From NCBI RefSeq assembly GCF_022557175.1, contig NZ_CP092915.1:6634001-6698000 (forward strand): DNA of 64,000 bases. Reading direction: 5' to 3'. Positions 8,475-16,558 of the stretch are shown here, one piece after another; within the stretch, counting starts at the first letter, position 1, and each line of letters opens with the position of its first letter. This DNA comes from Mycolicibacterium sp. YH-1 (GTDB taxonomy: Bacteria > Actinomycetota > Actinomycetes > Mycobacteriales > Mycobacteriaceae). The notes below the pieces were generated by a model that saw nothing but the letters and a program-made list of their open reading frames with translations, was not told where the DNA came from and ran no database searches. The translations under genes and the position numbers were made by a program.

Positions 8475-9658
8475 GACGCGGCCTGCACCAGGACGCCTGC
8501 GGGCTCGGGGAACCGCACTCCGACCTCACTGCCGAGTTCGAATTGGGTGCCCGGGCCGACGTTGCCGGGTACGTCGACGTCGATCAGCTGATCAGCGAGA
8601 CCGCTCACCGACAACACCAGACGGGTGGTCGCGCCGCGCCAGACCGCGGCATTGACCGTCGCCCGCAGTGCGTCGCGGTCGCCGAGCGACACGACCCTGA
8701 TCGCATGCGGACGAATACACAAGAGTGCCTTGGACTCCGGCGCCCAGTCGAAGCGGCCGACCGCGGGCTGGGGGGCCACGGCGTTGACGGTCTTGTGTGC
8801 GAACGTCACCAGCGCCGAGGTGCCGATGACGCGGCCGACCGTGCACGGAATCAGGTTGGCACCGCCGAGGAAGGCGGCCGTGAAACTCGTTGGCGGCCGC
8901 TTCCACAGGTTCTCCGCGGTGTCGACGTCCATCAAACGCGCGTTGTTCATCACGACGATCCGGTCGGCCAACGCGAGCGCCTCGCTCTGGTCGTGCGTGA
9001 CGTACAGCATCGCCGTGTCGGGCAGCGCCTCCTTGAGCCGCTGCAGCTCGGCGAGCATCGACTGCCGCAGCTGGGCGTCGAGGGCCGCCAGCGGTTCGTC
9101 GAGAAGCAGCACCCTGGGCCGGATCGCCAACGCGCGGGCGATCGCGACCCGCTGTTGCTGACCGCCGGAAAGCTCACGCGGAAGCCGTTTTCCGTAGGAA
9201 CTCATGCCGACCATGTCCAGCGCCTCGGCGACGCGCACCGCCACCTCCGCGCGGCGCACGCGGTGGGCTTTCAACCCGAACGCGACGTTATCGGCCACCC
9301 GCATGTGCGGGAACAACGCGTAGGACTGCAGCACCACGCCGATGCCGCGGCTGGCCGGTGGCAGGTTGGTGACGTCACGCCCGGACAGTCGGACCGAACC
9401 GGATGTCGGGCGCACGAAGCCGGCGAGCGCGTTGAGTGCGGTCGACTTACCTGACCCGCTTGGCCCCAACAGCGCGACCGTCTCACCGGCCGCGACGCGC
9501 AGGTCGAAGTCGATCAACGCACTGGTCGCCTTCTTGCCCCGGCCATAGGTCACCCCGACGCGATCGAACGTTATTGCCGGGGCCCGCGTTTCGGCGTGCT
9601 GGTGCTGCGCGCGCTGCGCGCTCGCCGTATCGGCCCGGCCAAGCCCGATCTCGGTCAT
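8471..9658 (-). CDS. phosphonate ABC transporter ATP-binding protein (PhnT-like)
   Basis: A 395-residue ABC ATPase. Walker A is GPSGSGKST, the signature is LSGGQQQRVAIARAL, Walker B is LLLDEPLAALD and the switch His lies in YVTHDQSEAL. About 130 residues after the nucleotide-binding domain form a TOBE-type regulatory domain (LLCIRPHAIRVV, TTRLVLSV). The first 28 residues before ITFDRVGVTYG are not conserved, so the true start could be internal. It powers the two permeases downstream and sits 2 bp after the binding-protein gene. PhnT naming comes from the phosphonate enzymes in the same unit; by itself the sequence would be called a polyamine/iron/phosphonate importer ATPase. Confidence 0.85.
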   Translation of the reverse strand: MTEIGLGRADTASAQRAQHQHAETRAPAITFDRVGVTYGRGKKATSALIDFDLRVAAGETVALLGPSGSGKSTALNALAGFVRPTSGSVRLSGRDVTNLPPASRGIGVVLQSYALFPHMRVADNVAFGLKAHRVRRAEVAVRVAEALDMVGMSSYGKRLPRELSGGQQQRVAIARALAIRPRVLLLDEPLAALDAQLRQSMLAELQRLKEALPDTAMLYVTHDQSEALALADRIVVMNNARLMDVDTAENLWKRPPTSFTAAFLGGANLIPCTVGRVIGTSALVTFAHKTVNAVAPQPAVGRFDWAPESKALLCIRPHAIRVVSLGDRDALRATVNAAVWRGATTRLVLSVSGLADQLIDVDVPGNVGPGTQFELGSEVGVRFPEPAGVLVQAAS

Positions 9659-9660
9659 CG

Positions 9661-10710
9661 TCAGCTACCGGTGGCCTTCTGGTAGGCGGCGAGGTCGGCG
9701 TCGAGGTCGGCCAACACGGCGTTCCAGTCCGGCACCCAGACATCGACATCCTTGATGACCGCTGCCGGGGTGTTCGGTCCGGCGTCCTTCTGCGACTCCG
9801 CCAGGAGCGACTCGAGCACCGGGATGCCGAGCGCCTCTGGGGCAACGGTCTTCTGCACGTCCTCCGACACCAGGAAGGCCAACAGCTTCTTGGCCCCGTC
9901 GGCATGCGGTGCGCCCTTGGTCACCCCTGCCACATAGGGCAGCGAGATCGTGGTTCGCTTACCGTCGGCCGTGGCCGGGATGAAGATGTTGAACGTGGAG
10001 CCGTCGTCCTTGATGGATCCCAGGTTCATCTGCACGTCGCCGTTGGCGACCAGAAGCTCACCGTTGCTCACCTTGGGTTGCAGCTTGCCGGTGGATGAGG
10101 ACGGTCCGACGTTGTTGGTCTGCAGCCGACCCAGATAGTCCAGTGCGGCAGGCCTTCCCATGAGCTGCTGCAGCAGGACCAGCACGGCCGTGCCGTCGCC
10201 GGCCTGTCCGGGCGTCGAGTACTGCAGCTTGCCCTTGAACTCCGGCTTGAGCAGGTCGTCCCATGTGGCGGGCTGCGGGTTGGCGCTTGGGTTGGCGATG
10301 AAGCTCAGCGCGTTGTCGACGATCGGGACGTAGTTGCCGTCCGGGCCGATCTGGTCGGCCGCAATCCCCTTGGTGTCGACACCGCTGGCCTGCAGAAGCC
10401 CGGATTCGTTGGCCCTCTGAATGAAGGGCGGCAGAGTGACAAGCAGGTCGGCCTGGGGGTTGGACTGCTCCTTCTCGACGCGCGACACCACCTCGCCGGA
10501 GCCGGCCTCAACGATGTTGACGTTGATGCCGGTAGTTGAAGTGAACTTCTTGAACTGCGAGTCATACCAGGTGGCCAGGCCGTCGGCGCTGTAGACGGTG
10601 AGGGTCTCGCCGTCGCCCGAACCCGACGACCCCGTGCCGCCACAGGCGGTCAGTGCGAGGGCGACGACCGAGACCGCGGCCAGAGCCTTGCTGAGCTTGA
10701 TCATTTTCAC
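9661..10710 (-). CDS. phosphonate-binding lipoprotein (PhnS-like)
   Basis: A 349-residue extracytoplasmic solute-binding protein. The signal sequence ends in the lipobox LTACGG, so the mature protein should be a lipoprotein with its lipidated Cys near residue 23. The rest is a type-2 periplasmic-binding fold like that of iron(III) and 2-aminoethylphosphonate binding proteins (LTVYSADGLATWYDSQFKKF near the N-terminus; FLVSEDVQ near the end). The GTG at 10710 has AAAGG 6 nt upstream; an ATG lies two codons inside. It captures the substrate for the importer at 6770-9658 and follows the HAD hydrolase by 18 bp. Confidence 0.84.
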   Translation of the reverse strand: MKMIKLSKALAAVSVVALALTACGGTGSSGSGDGETLTVYSADGLATWYDSQFKKFTSTTGINVNIVEAGSGEVVSRVEKEQSNPQADLLVTLPPFIQRANESGLLQASGVDTKGIAADQIGPDGNYVPIVDNALSFIANPSANPQPATWDDLLKPEFKGKLQYSTPGQAGDGTAVLVLLQQLMGRPAALDYLGRLQTNNVGPSSSTGKLQPKVSNGELLVANGDVQMNLGSIKDDGSTFNIFIPATADGKRTTISLPYVAGVTKGAPHADGAKKLLAFLVSEDVQKTVAPEALGIPVLESLLAESQKDAGPNTPAAVIKDVDVWVPDWNAVLADLDADLAAYQKATGS

Positions 10711-10728
10711 TGGGTGCCTTTCGAGGGT

Positions 10729-11421
10729 TCAGCGGTTGGCGAGGAGGAGATCGGCGAAGTCGGTGACGGACCCGACGACGTGGGTGGCGCCCGCGGCGCG
10801 CAGTTGGGGCTCGGTGTGGGCACCGGTGAGAGTGCCTGCGGCGACGGCGCAGCCGGCGCGTAGTGCACTGTCGACGTCGCTGCTGGTGTCGCCGAGCGCG
10901 GCGACACGCGTGACCGCATCGGCCTGTAGGCGGATCAGCGCGGTCAGGATCAGATCCGGGTATGGCCTGCCACGCACCCCGTCACCGGGTGCCAGCACGA
11001 TGTCGGCCAGCGACTGCCAGCCCAGCGCGGCGAGCAGCTTCTCCTGAGTCGTCCCACTGAATCCGGTGGTGAGCGCCACCTTGATTCCGGCATCGCGCAG
11101 CCGTGTGATCGCCTCGGCCGCACCGTCGATGGCCCTCGCGTTGCCATTGTCGATAGCGGCCTCATACGCGTCCTCGAAGGCCGCGTTGGCGCGCTGAGCG
11201 AGATCCTCGGCGCCGAACAGTGCACGGAAGACCGTGATCTTCGACTGGCCCATGGTGTCGATGACGTACTGCCGCGCACGGTCACGTTCGGGCCCGGTCT
11301 CGGGCAGGCCCACCGCCGTCGCTGCCGCCTCGAAGGAGGCCACCACCAGGCCGTCGTCGGCGACGGTGGTGCCTGCCATATCGATAACGGCCAGTTGAAT
11401 ATCGTGAATGTCTGGGTGCAT
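10729..11421 (-). CDS. phosphonatase-like HAD hydrolase (PhnX-like)
   Basis: A 230-residue HAD-superfamily enzyme that probably cleaves the C-P bond of phosphonoacetaldehyde to acetaldehyde and phosphate. Motif I is DMAGTT (Asp14, with Ala/Gly/Thr as in phosphonatase). MGQSK places Lys61 where PhnX has the Schiff-base lysine (MGxxK). Motif III/IV is LGDTSSDVDSAL. The family resembles the phosphonatase-like hydrolases that occur in phosphonate operons without a classical PhnW transaminase. Starts are ambiguous: ATG 11439 overlaps the upstream stop as ATGA, while AGAGG lies 7 nt before GTG 11424 and 10 nt before ATG 11421, which is used here. Confidence 0.8.
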   Translation of the reverse strand: MHPDIHDIQLAVIDMAGTTVADDGLVVASFEAAATAVGLPETGPERDRARQYVIDTMGQSKITVFRALFGAEDLAQRANAAFEDAYEAAIDNGNARAIDGAAEAITRLRDAGIKVALTTGFSGTTQEKLLAALGWQSLADIVLAPGDGVRGRPYPDLILTALIRLQADAVTRVAALGDTSSDVDSALRAGCAVAAGTLTGAHTEPQLRAAGATHVVGSVTDFADLLLANR

Positions 11422-11435
11422 CACGGGTTTTCCTC

Positions 11436-12551
11436 TCATAGGTTGATCAGGTCGGCGGTCTGCTCGGCGATGGCCGGCCCCAGCGTCATGCCCCGGCCGC
11501 CGGGCCCGGTGATCACCCAGACGCCGTCGGAGGACTCGGTGCGGCACACCAGCTGGTCCGGGTCGATGCACTGGCTGTAGACACCGGCCCAGCGGTGCCG
11601 GACGGCGGGCAGCGGGCGGCCGAGGAACTCCTCGACGAGCGCGACGAGGTAGGCGTACGGCGGCTCGGCCACGTCGAACGCGAACGGCTCCTCGTACTCG
11701 TGGGTGTCACCGATGGTGAGCCCGCCGTGCAGGCGTTGCACACACAGCAGCTGCATGCGTTGCGCACTTGCCACGGGATCCTGAGGTTCGTTGTCCCGCA
11801 GCGCATCAAGTGCGGTTCCCGCGAACCCGGGGTAGTAGCGCAGGCTGTCACCGTCGGCGATCGCGGTGGTCAGCGGCTCGCCGAGAGATTCGGTCTGCAT
11901 CATCTGCAGGCGGACGCGGCGCACCGGGAGGTCACCGGCCAACTCCCGGGTCAGGCCGCCATGGGCCGCACCCGGGCACACCAGGACCAGATCGCCGTCG
12001 TGCCGCTGTCCCCGGTCGTCCGTGACCGATCGGCCGTCGACCGTCCGCGCCTCGGTTCCCGGCCGGAAGTCGTACCTGCCGGTCGCCGCGAGGTGGGCGC
12101 GGATCGCGGGCAGCGCCTGCCGGGACTCCACGGCGGCGTCGCGTGAACAGTGCAGGCCGGCAAGGAACTTCCCGCGCAGGGCCGGGTTGAGCTGGCGCAC
12201 GCGCTCCGGTTCGAGGAGTTCGAATCCGCGTCGGGGCGCGTCGGACCGGGCCGCGGCCTCCTCCGCGACCGCGACCTCGCGCGGGGTGCGCAGCAGGGTC
12301 AGTGACCCGGCGGGCCGGAACCCGACGCCGGGGACGTCGGCGCCGATTCGCTCCCACAGCTCACGCGAACGCAGTGTCGCGTCGAGTTCGCCCTCCGCGC
12401 GGCCCGAGACCCACACCAGGCCGAAGTTGCGCACGGTCGCACCGCGCGCCTCGGCCTCGCGTTCGAGGTGGGTGACGTGGTGACCGCGCTGCACGGCTTC
12501 CAGCGCATGGGCGGTTCCGAGGATTCCGCCGCCGATGATTGTCACTCGCAT
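11436..12551 (-). CDS. FAD-dependent oxidoreductase of phosphonate clusters
   Basis: A 371-residue DAO-fold flavoenzyme. The N-terminal dinucleotide motif is IIGGGILGTAHALEA, followed by HLEREAEARGATVRNFG; the C-terminal FAD motif is VWVITGPGGRGMTLGPAIAE. Enzymes of this group recur in bacterial phosphonate clusters and are thought to oxidise 2-aminoethylphosphonate or an N-methylated form to phosphonoacetaldehyde, which would feed the HAD enzyme directly downstream (ATGA overlap). It therefore probably replaces a PhnW transaminase, which is absent here. It is the first gene of the minus-strand unit. ATG 12551 is used; a GTG three codons upstream is possible, and neither has a strong ribosome binding site. 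Confidence 0.78.
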   Translation of the reverse strand: MRVTIIGGGILGTAHALEAVQRGHHVTHLEREAEARGATVRNFGLVWVSGRAEGELDATLRSRELWERIGADVPGVGFRPAGSLTLLRTPREVAVAEEAAARSDAPRRGFELLEPERVRQLNPALRGKFLAGLHCSRDAAVESRQALPAIRAHLAATGRYDFRPGTEARTVDGRSVTDDRGQRHDGDLVLVCPGAAHGGLTRELAGDLPVRRVRLQMMQTESLGEPLTTAIADGDSLRYYPGFAGTALDALRDNEPQDPVASAQRMQLLCVQRLHGGLTIGDTHEYEEPFAFDVAEPPYAYLVALVEEFLGRPLPAVRHRWAGVYSQCIDPDQLVCRTESSDGVWVITGPGGRGMTLGPAIAEQTADLINL

Positions 12552-12623
12552 TCGTGGCACTTTGCAACGTCAGAACGAAGGCGACCCGTCCGCACGGTGT
12601 GCACTATCGGAACCCCAGGTTAA

Positions 12624-12643
12624 CAATTGGTATAGACCAATTG
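12624..12643. promoter_or_regulatory. PhnF-type GntR operator, perfect 20-bp inverted repeat
   Basis: CAATTGGT-ATAG-ACCAATTG is a perfect 8+4+8 inverted repeat. Its core TGGTATAGACCA (12628-12639) is identical, as I recall it, to the site bound by the HutC-family repressor PhnF of M. smegmatis. It lies in the 109-bp space between the divergent FAD oxidase (12551) and HD protein (12661), ending 17 bp before the latter's ATG. The likely ligand is the GntR protein at 13197-13892, so both arms of the phosphonate cluster would be controlled together and the regulator would control itself. Confidence 0.75.
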
Positions 12644-12660
12644 GGGGTACAGTGTGGCCC

Positions 12661-13200
12661 ATGACGGTGATCAACGAAACCGCCACTCTCCTAGCGTCAT
12701 TGCGCGGCGTCTGGGATGAGGAGGCAGTCGATGAACTCGACCATGCGCTTCAGTCCGCGGCCCGCGCCATAGCGGACGGCGCCGACGACGAACTCGTCCT
12801 GGCCGCCGCGCTGCACGACCTGGCACACAGTCCGCTGTTCGACGCGTCGGCGGCCACCAGGCACGACACGACCGCCCGGGAGTGGCTGACCCCGCGGTTC
12901 GGGACACGCGTCGGGTGGCTGGCCGGTGCGCACGTCGCCGCCAAGCGCTACCTGGTCGCCACCGATGCCACCTACGGCACAACGCTCACCGCGACGTCGG
13001 TGGCATCGCTTCACGCACAGGGCGGGGCCGACATCGACACCGCGCTGCTGGAGAACCCCTGGTGGCCCGACGCGCTGCGGCTGCGGCGCTACGACGATGC
13101 CGCAAAGATCCCCGGGGCGCGTGGTGCGACAATCGGCGACGTGCTGACGATCGCGGACCGCGTTATGCGGCAACGTGAATCGAGACAGGGGGAACGATGA
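12661..13200 (+). CDS. HD-domain oxygenase, PhnZ-like (phosphonate catabolism)
   Basis: A 179-residue HD-fold protein. Start is the ATG at 12661 although the frame is open further up, into the divergent promoter. Candidate iron ligands are His28 (DHALQSA), His52-Asp53 (ALHDLAHSP), His68 (RHDTTAREW), His91 (GAHVAAKRYL) and Asp145 or Asp146 (RRYDDAAKIPG). The spacing of His28-His52 and His91-Lys95 matches PhnZ His34-His58 and His104-Lys108. PhnZ is a mixed-valent di-iron oxygenase that splits 1-hydroxy-2-aminoethylphosphonate to glycine and phosphate. No PhnY-type hydroxylase is in the window. A non-oxygenase HD phosphohydrolase remains possible. It overlaps the GntR gene as ATGA. Confidence 0.75.
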   Translation: MTVINETATLLASLRGVWDEEAVDELDHALQSAARAIADGADDELVLAAALHDLAHSPLFDASAATRHDTTAREWLTPRFGTRVGWLAGAHVAAKRYLVATDATYGTTLTATSVASLHAQGGADIDTALLENPWWPDALRLRRYDDAAKIPGARGATIGDVLTIADRVMRQRESRQGER

Positions 13201-13892
13201 GCAAGCCACACGCCATTCGGAATGCGCTCGACGACGTGCTCGACGGCCTGGTCGCAGGCGATTCATTTCCACCCGAGCGCGAACTCGCGTTGCGCTTCGG
13301 CGTCGCGCGCGAGACCGTCCGACAGGCCCTGCACGAGCTACTGGTCGCGGGGCGGATCGAGCGGCGCGGCCGCGGCACCGTGGTCTCGGCTCCGAAACTG
13401 GTGCAACCACTTTCACTGAGGTCCTACACCGAGGGCGCCCTGCAGATGGGCCGACAACCCAGCCGTATCCTCGTCACCTGGGAGGACATCACGCCCACCG
13501 CGGAACTCGCGGAGGCACTGGAGGTACGCGAGGGCGATCCCGTGATGCACCTCGAGCGCGTGCTGCTGGCAGACGAACAGCGCATCGGGCTGGAGAGCAC
13601 ATATCTGCCGCGGCACCGGTTCGGCGACTTCACCGAGACCTTCGACCCCGGCACATCGCTGTACGCCGCCATCCGGGCAACCGGTGTCGAGTTCGCCTCC
13701 GCGGTCGAGCGCATCGAGACGGTGCTGGCGACGCCGCGCGAGGCCGCGCTGCTGGAGTCGACGACGGCTATGCCGATGCTGCGCCTGCATCGCCGTTCAC
13801 TGGACACCGAGGATCGGCCCATCGAGGTGGTGCGCTCGCTCTACCGCGGCGACCGGGTGGCGTTCGAGGCGATGCTGCGCGACCGGGACTAG
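13197..13892 (+). CDS. GntR/HutC-family regulator of the phosphonate cluster (PhnF-like)
   Basis: A 231-residue repressor with an N-terminal winged helix (FPPERELALRFGVARETVRQALHELL, about residues 25-55, followed by the wing RRGRGTVV) and a C-terminal UTRA ligand-binding domain (about 75-230; GLESTYLPRHRF and PIEVVRSLYRGDRVAF are typical). The HutC subfamily senses small metabolites, in this context probably a phosphonate or phosphate-linked compound. It is translationally coupled to the HD oxygenase. The perfect TGGTATAGACCA palindrome at 12624-12643 is the obvious target, predicting autoregulation and control of the divergent transport/catabolic unit. Confidence 0.85.
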   Translation: MSKPHAIRNALDDVLDGLVAGDSFPPERELALRFGVARETVRQALHELLVAGRIERRGRGTVVSAPKLVQPLSLRSYTEGALQMGRQPSRILVTWEDITPTAELAEALEVREGDPVMHLERVLLADEQRIGLESTYLPRHRFGDFTETFDPGTSLYAAIRATGVEFASAVERIETVLATPREAALLESTTAMPMLRLHRRSLDTEDRPIEVVRSLYRGDRVAFEAMLRDRD

Positions 13893-13950
13893 ACCCGGGC
13901 CGTTTCGCAATAGCATGGGGCTCTGACATTTTCGCGTTCCGGTGACCGGG

Positions 13951-13977
13951 TTATCCACAGTCGCGAGTTCATCCACA
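13951..13977. other. two DnaA-box-like sequences before a 13E12-type gene
   Basis: TTATCCACA at 13951-13959 is identical to the classical DnaA box, and TCATCCACA at 13969-13977 differs at one base. They lie 18 bp apart, about 55-80 bp before the DUF222-HNH gene. Two boxes alone do not make an origin: there is no dnaA/dnaN context and no AT-rich unwinding region. They may be remnants of the flanks of a 13E12-type element or simple chance. Confidence 0.35.
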
Positions 13978-14030
13978 GATGCCAGGTTGAACCCTGGCGC
14001 GGGTTGACGGATCCACATAGATTCGTACAC

Positions 14031-15584
14031 ATGTTCGATCAACTGATGGCACGGGCGGTCTCCGCCAGGGGCGGCGCCGCGGTCGAGTCCTGGGCCCGGG
14101 TGGAGGCGGCGGCCTGCGCCCGGCGGTTCGCTGCGATGGTCGCCATTCTGGATGCGCGCTATCGCGCTGAGGGGTCCGCAGAGCGCGAGCAGTGGTACCT
14201 GGACAACTGGGGTGCGGTGTGCGCCGAGATCGCTGCGGCACAACAGATCACCCCCGGGTCGGCCTCCCATCAGCTGCTGATCGCCACGGCGCTGCGCGAC
14301 CGCCTGCCGAAGGTCGCCGCGGTGTTCGCCGACGGACTGGTGTCGCACCGGCTGGTGTCGGCCATCGTGTGGCGCACCGCGCTGATCAAGGACCCCGACG
14401 CCCTAGTCTCCGTCGACTCGGACCTGGCCGATGCGATCACCGACTGGCCGCCGATGTCAGAGCACAAGACGATCGCGGAGATCGACGTGCTCGTCGACCG
14501 CCACGACCCCCACGCGGTGCGGCGCGCCCAGAACCGGGCGCGCGGTCGGTCGGTGAACGTCGGTCTCGACGACGCCGGTGGGCTCGCCACACTGTGGGGC
14601 GAGCTGTTCGCCCCCGATGCCAAGGCCCTCGACAACCGGCTCGGCGCGCTGGCCGCCACTGTGTGCGCCGGTGATCCCCGCACGATCGATCAACGTCGCG
14701 CTGACGCCCTCGGTGCACTGGCCACCGGCGCAGATCGGCTGACCTGCATGTGCGGCGATCGCGATGTCTGTGACGCCACTGCCCCGGCCCGGGCCGGCGG
14801 TTCCGCCGTGGTCTACGTCATCACTCACGACGACACGCTCACCGAGCAGAGCGAGGCGGCGGCGCGCCACGACGCCGCCCTCGACGGACAGCAGCCTCGA
14901 CTCTTCGACAAGCCGGTGCGTGAGCTCACCCTGGCCGAGGCCCTGCGCGACGACGACCCCGGCGAACCCGCGGCCACCGCACCCGGGGTGATGCTCGGCG
15001 GGCCCACCCTGGCCGGCCCGATAATCCGCCGACTGGCCCTGACCGCGAGAATCAAACGCGTCATTCACCCGGGGGCGGCACCGCCCGAACCCGGCTACAC
15101 CCCATCGCAGAAGCTGGCCGACTTCGTCCGCTGCCGCGACCTGACCTGTCGCTTCCCCGGCTGTGCCCACCCCGCGGACCGCTGCGACCTCGACCACACC
15201 ATCGCCCACCCGGCCGGTCCGACGTGTGCGTCAAACCTGAAGTGCCTGTGCCGTTTCCACCATCTCCTCAAGACGTTCTGGAGTGGGGACGGTGGCTGGC
15301 ACGACCGGCAACACGTTGACGGCACCGTCACCTGGACCGCACCGAGCGGACAGATCCACACCACGAGACCCGGCAGCCAACTGCTGTTCCCATCGCTGTG
15401 CGCGCCCACGGCTCCGGTGACCGCCACCGCCGCCGCGCGGGGCACGGTCGCCAACACCGGTCTGACCATGCCCCGTCGCCAGAGCACTCGCGCCGAGGAC
15501 CGCAGGCGACGCATCGCGCAGGAGCGCCAACTCAACGAGGACCAGGCTCTGCTGGCGATGGTCGACTCCAGCCCGCCGTTCTGA
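14031..15584 (+). CDS. DUF222 and HNH endonuclease domain protein (13E12 repeat family)
   Basis: A 517-residue member of the REP13E12 family that is repeated in many mycobacterial genomes. The long N-terminal part (about 10-330) is the alpha-helical DUF222 domain. The C-terminal HNH nuclease has CRDLTCRFPGC, then DLDHTIAHPAGPT and LKCLCRFHHLLKTFW, giving the HNH His residues and a Cys4-type zinc knuckle. ATG 14031 is preferred over the TTG at 14004. The function of these proteins is not settled; they are associated with mobile or recombination-prone loci. The gene looks intact, and no flanking repeats were recognised. Confidence 0.85.
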   Translation: MFDQLMARAVSARGGAAVESWARVEAAACARRFAAMVAILDARYRAEGSAEREQWYLDNWGAVCAEIAAAQQITPGSASHQLLIATALRDRLPKVAAVFADGLVSHRLVSAIVWRTALIKDPDALVSVDSDLADAITDWPPMSEHKTIAEIDVLVDRHDPHAVRRAQNRARGRSVNVGLDDAGGLATLWGELFAPDAKALDNRLGALAATVCAGDPRTIDQRRADALGALATGADRLTCMCGDRDVCDATAPARAGGSAVVYVITHDDTLTEQSEAAARHDAALDGQQPRLFDKPVRELTLAEALRDDDPGEPAATAPGVMLGGPTLAGPIIRRLALTARIKRVIHPGAAPPEPGYTPSQKLADFVRCRDLTCRFPGCAHPADRCDLDHTIAHPAGPTCASNLKCLCRFHHLLKTFWSGDGGWHDRQHVDGTVTWTAPSGQIHTTRPGSQLLFPSLCAPTAPVTATAAARGTVANTGLTMPRRQSTRAEDRRRRIAQERQLNEDQALLAMVDSSPPF

Positions 15585-15620
15585 TCAGGGGCCACGGGTC
15601 CGGCCAGTAGGGTCGGCGGG

Positions 15621-16526
15621 GTGAACGCCTTTCACCCCGAACTGCGGCGCGCCGCTCGTTTGATCCCACGCACGATCATCACGCCGCACTCGCTGCCGGT
15701 ACTGCGCGGCCTGGCACGGCTCCCCGGTCGCAAGCATCGTCCCGACGTCGAGGTGCTGACGCTCGCGTCCGGGGCCGGTGTTCGACTGCACCGACCGCCC
15801 GGTGTCACCGCGCCGGGTCCGGGGCTGGTGTGGATACACGGCGGCGGCTACGTCATCGGCAGCGCAAGCCAGGACGACGTCCTCTGCCGCCGGTTCGCGC
15901 GCGAACTCGGCGTCACCGTCGCGTCGGTCGAGTATCGCCTGGCCCCCGAGCACCCGTACCCCGCGCCGCTGGAGGACTGCTACTCGGCGCTGGCCTGGCT
16001 GTCCGGGCTTCCAGCCATCGACTCCACGCGTGTGGCGATCGGCGGTGCGAGCGCGGGCGGCGGGCTCGCGGCCGCGCTGGCACTGCTGGCCCGTGACCGC
16101 GGTGAGATCGACGTCGCGGCACAGCTTCTGGTGTACCCGATGCTCGATGACCGCTCGGCCACCGCCGCCGGCCTCGACAATCCGCACCACCGGCTGTGGA
16201 CACAGTCGGCGAACAGGTACGGCTGGAGCTGCTACCTCGGCGATGCCGATCCGGAGGTCGCCGTCCCGGCGCGCCGCAACGACCTCCGCGGACTGCCGAC
16301 GGCATGGATCGGCGTCGGCACGCTGGATCTGTTCCACGACGAGGACCTCGCGTACGCCGACCGCCTCCACGAAGCGGGGGTCGGTTGCGACGTCGAGGTG
16401 ATCGACGGCGCGTTCCACGGCTTCGACGGGCTGGCGCCGAAGGCGTTGGTAACGCGGGACTTCGTCGCCGCGCAGGTCGAGTTCCTCCGGCGGACGCTCG
16501 CCGAGAGGGCGCCGGCGGACGCCTGA
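15621..16526 (+). CDS. alpha/beta hydrolase, LipW-like esterase
   Basis: A 301-residue HSL-family esterase starting GTG at 15621. The oxyanion-hole motif is HGGGYVIGS, the nucleophile elbow GGASAGGGLAAAL, the acid lies in DLFHDEDLAYAD and the His in FHGFDG. Length and position (next functional marker before the Rv0216/fadE3 pair) match LipW (Rv0217c, 302 residues) of M. tuberculosis. It should hydrolyse short-chain acyl esters in the cytoplasm; no signal peptide is visible. It is convergent with the STAND NTPase gene, with 32 bp between the stops. Confidence 0.85.
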   Translation: MNAFHPELRRAARLIPRTIITPHSLPVLRGLARLPGRKHRPDVEVLTLASGAGVRLHRPPGVTAPGPGLVWIHGGGYVIGSASQDDVLCRRFARELGVTVASVEYRLAPEHPYPAPLEDCYSALAWLSGLPAIDSTRVAIGGASAGGGLAAALALLARDRGEIDVAAQLLVYPMLDDRSATAAGLDNPHHRLWTQSANRYGWSCYLGDADPEVAVPARRNDLRGLPTAWIGVGTLDLFHDEDLAYADRLHEAGVGCDVEVIDGAFHGFDGLAPKALVTRDFVAAQVEFLRRTLAERAPADA

Positions 16527-16558
16527 ACTCGGGACCGCCCAGCGTCGCGCCGTGCTCG

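Noticed and set aside
13921..14030. Replication origin suggested by DnaA-like boxes
   Set aside because: Only two boxes, no AT-rich region and no dnaA, dnaN or rpmH nearby.
14031..15584. 13E12-type gene as an intact mobile element
   Set aside because: No terminal repeats, recombinase or target duplication could be found around it.
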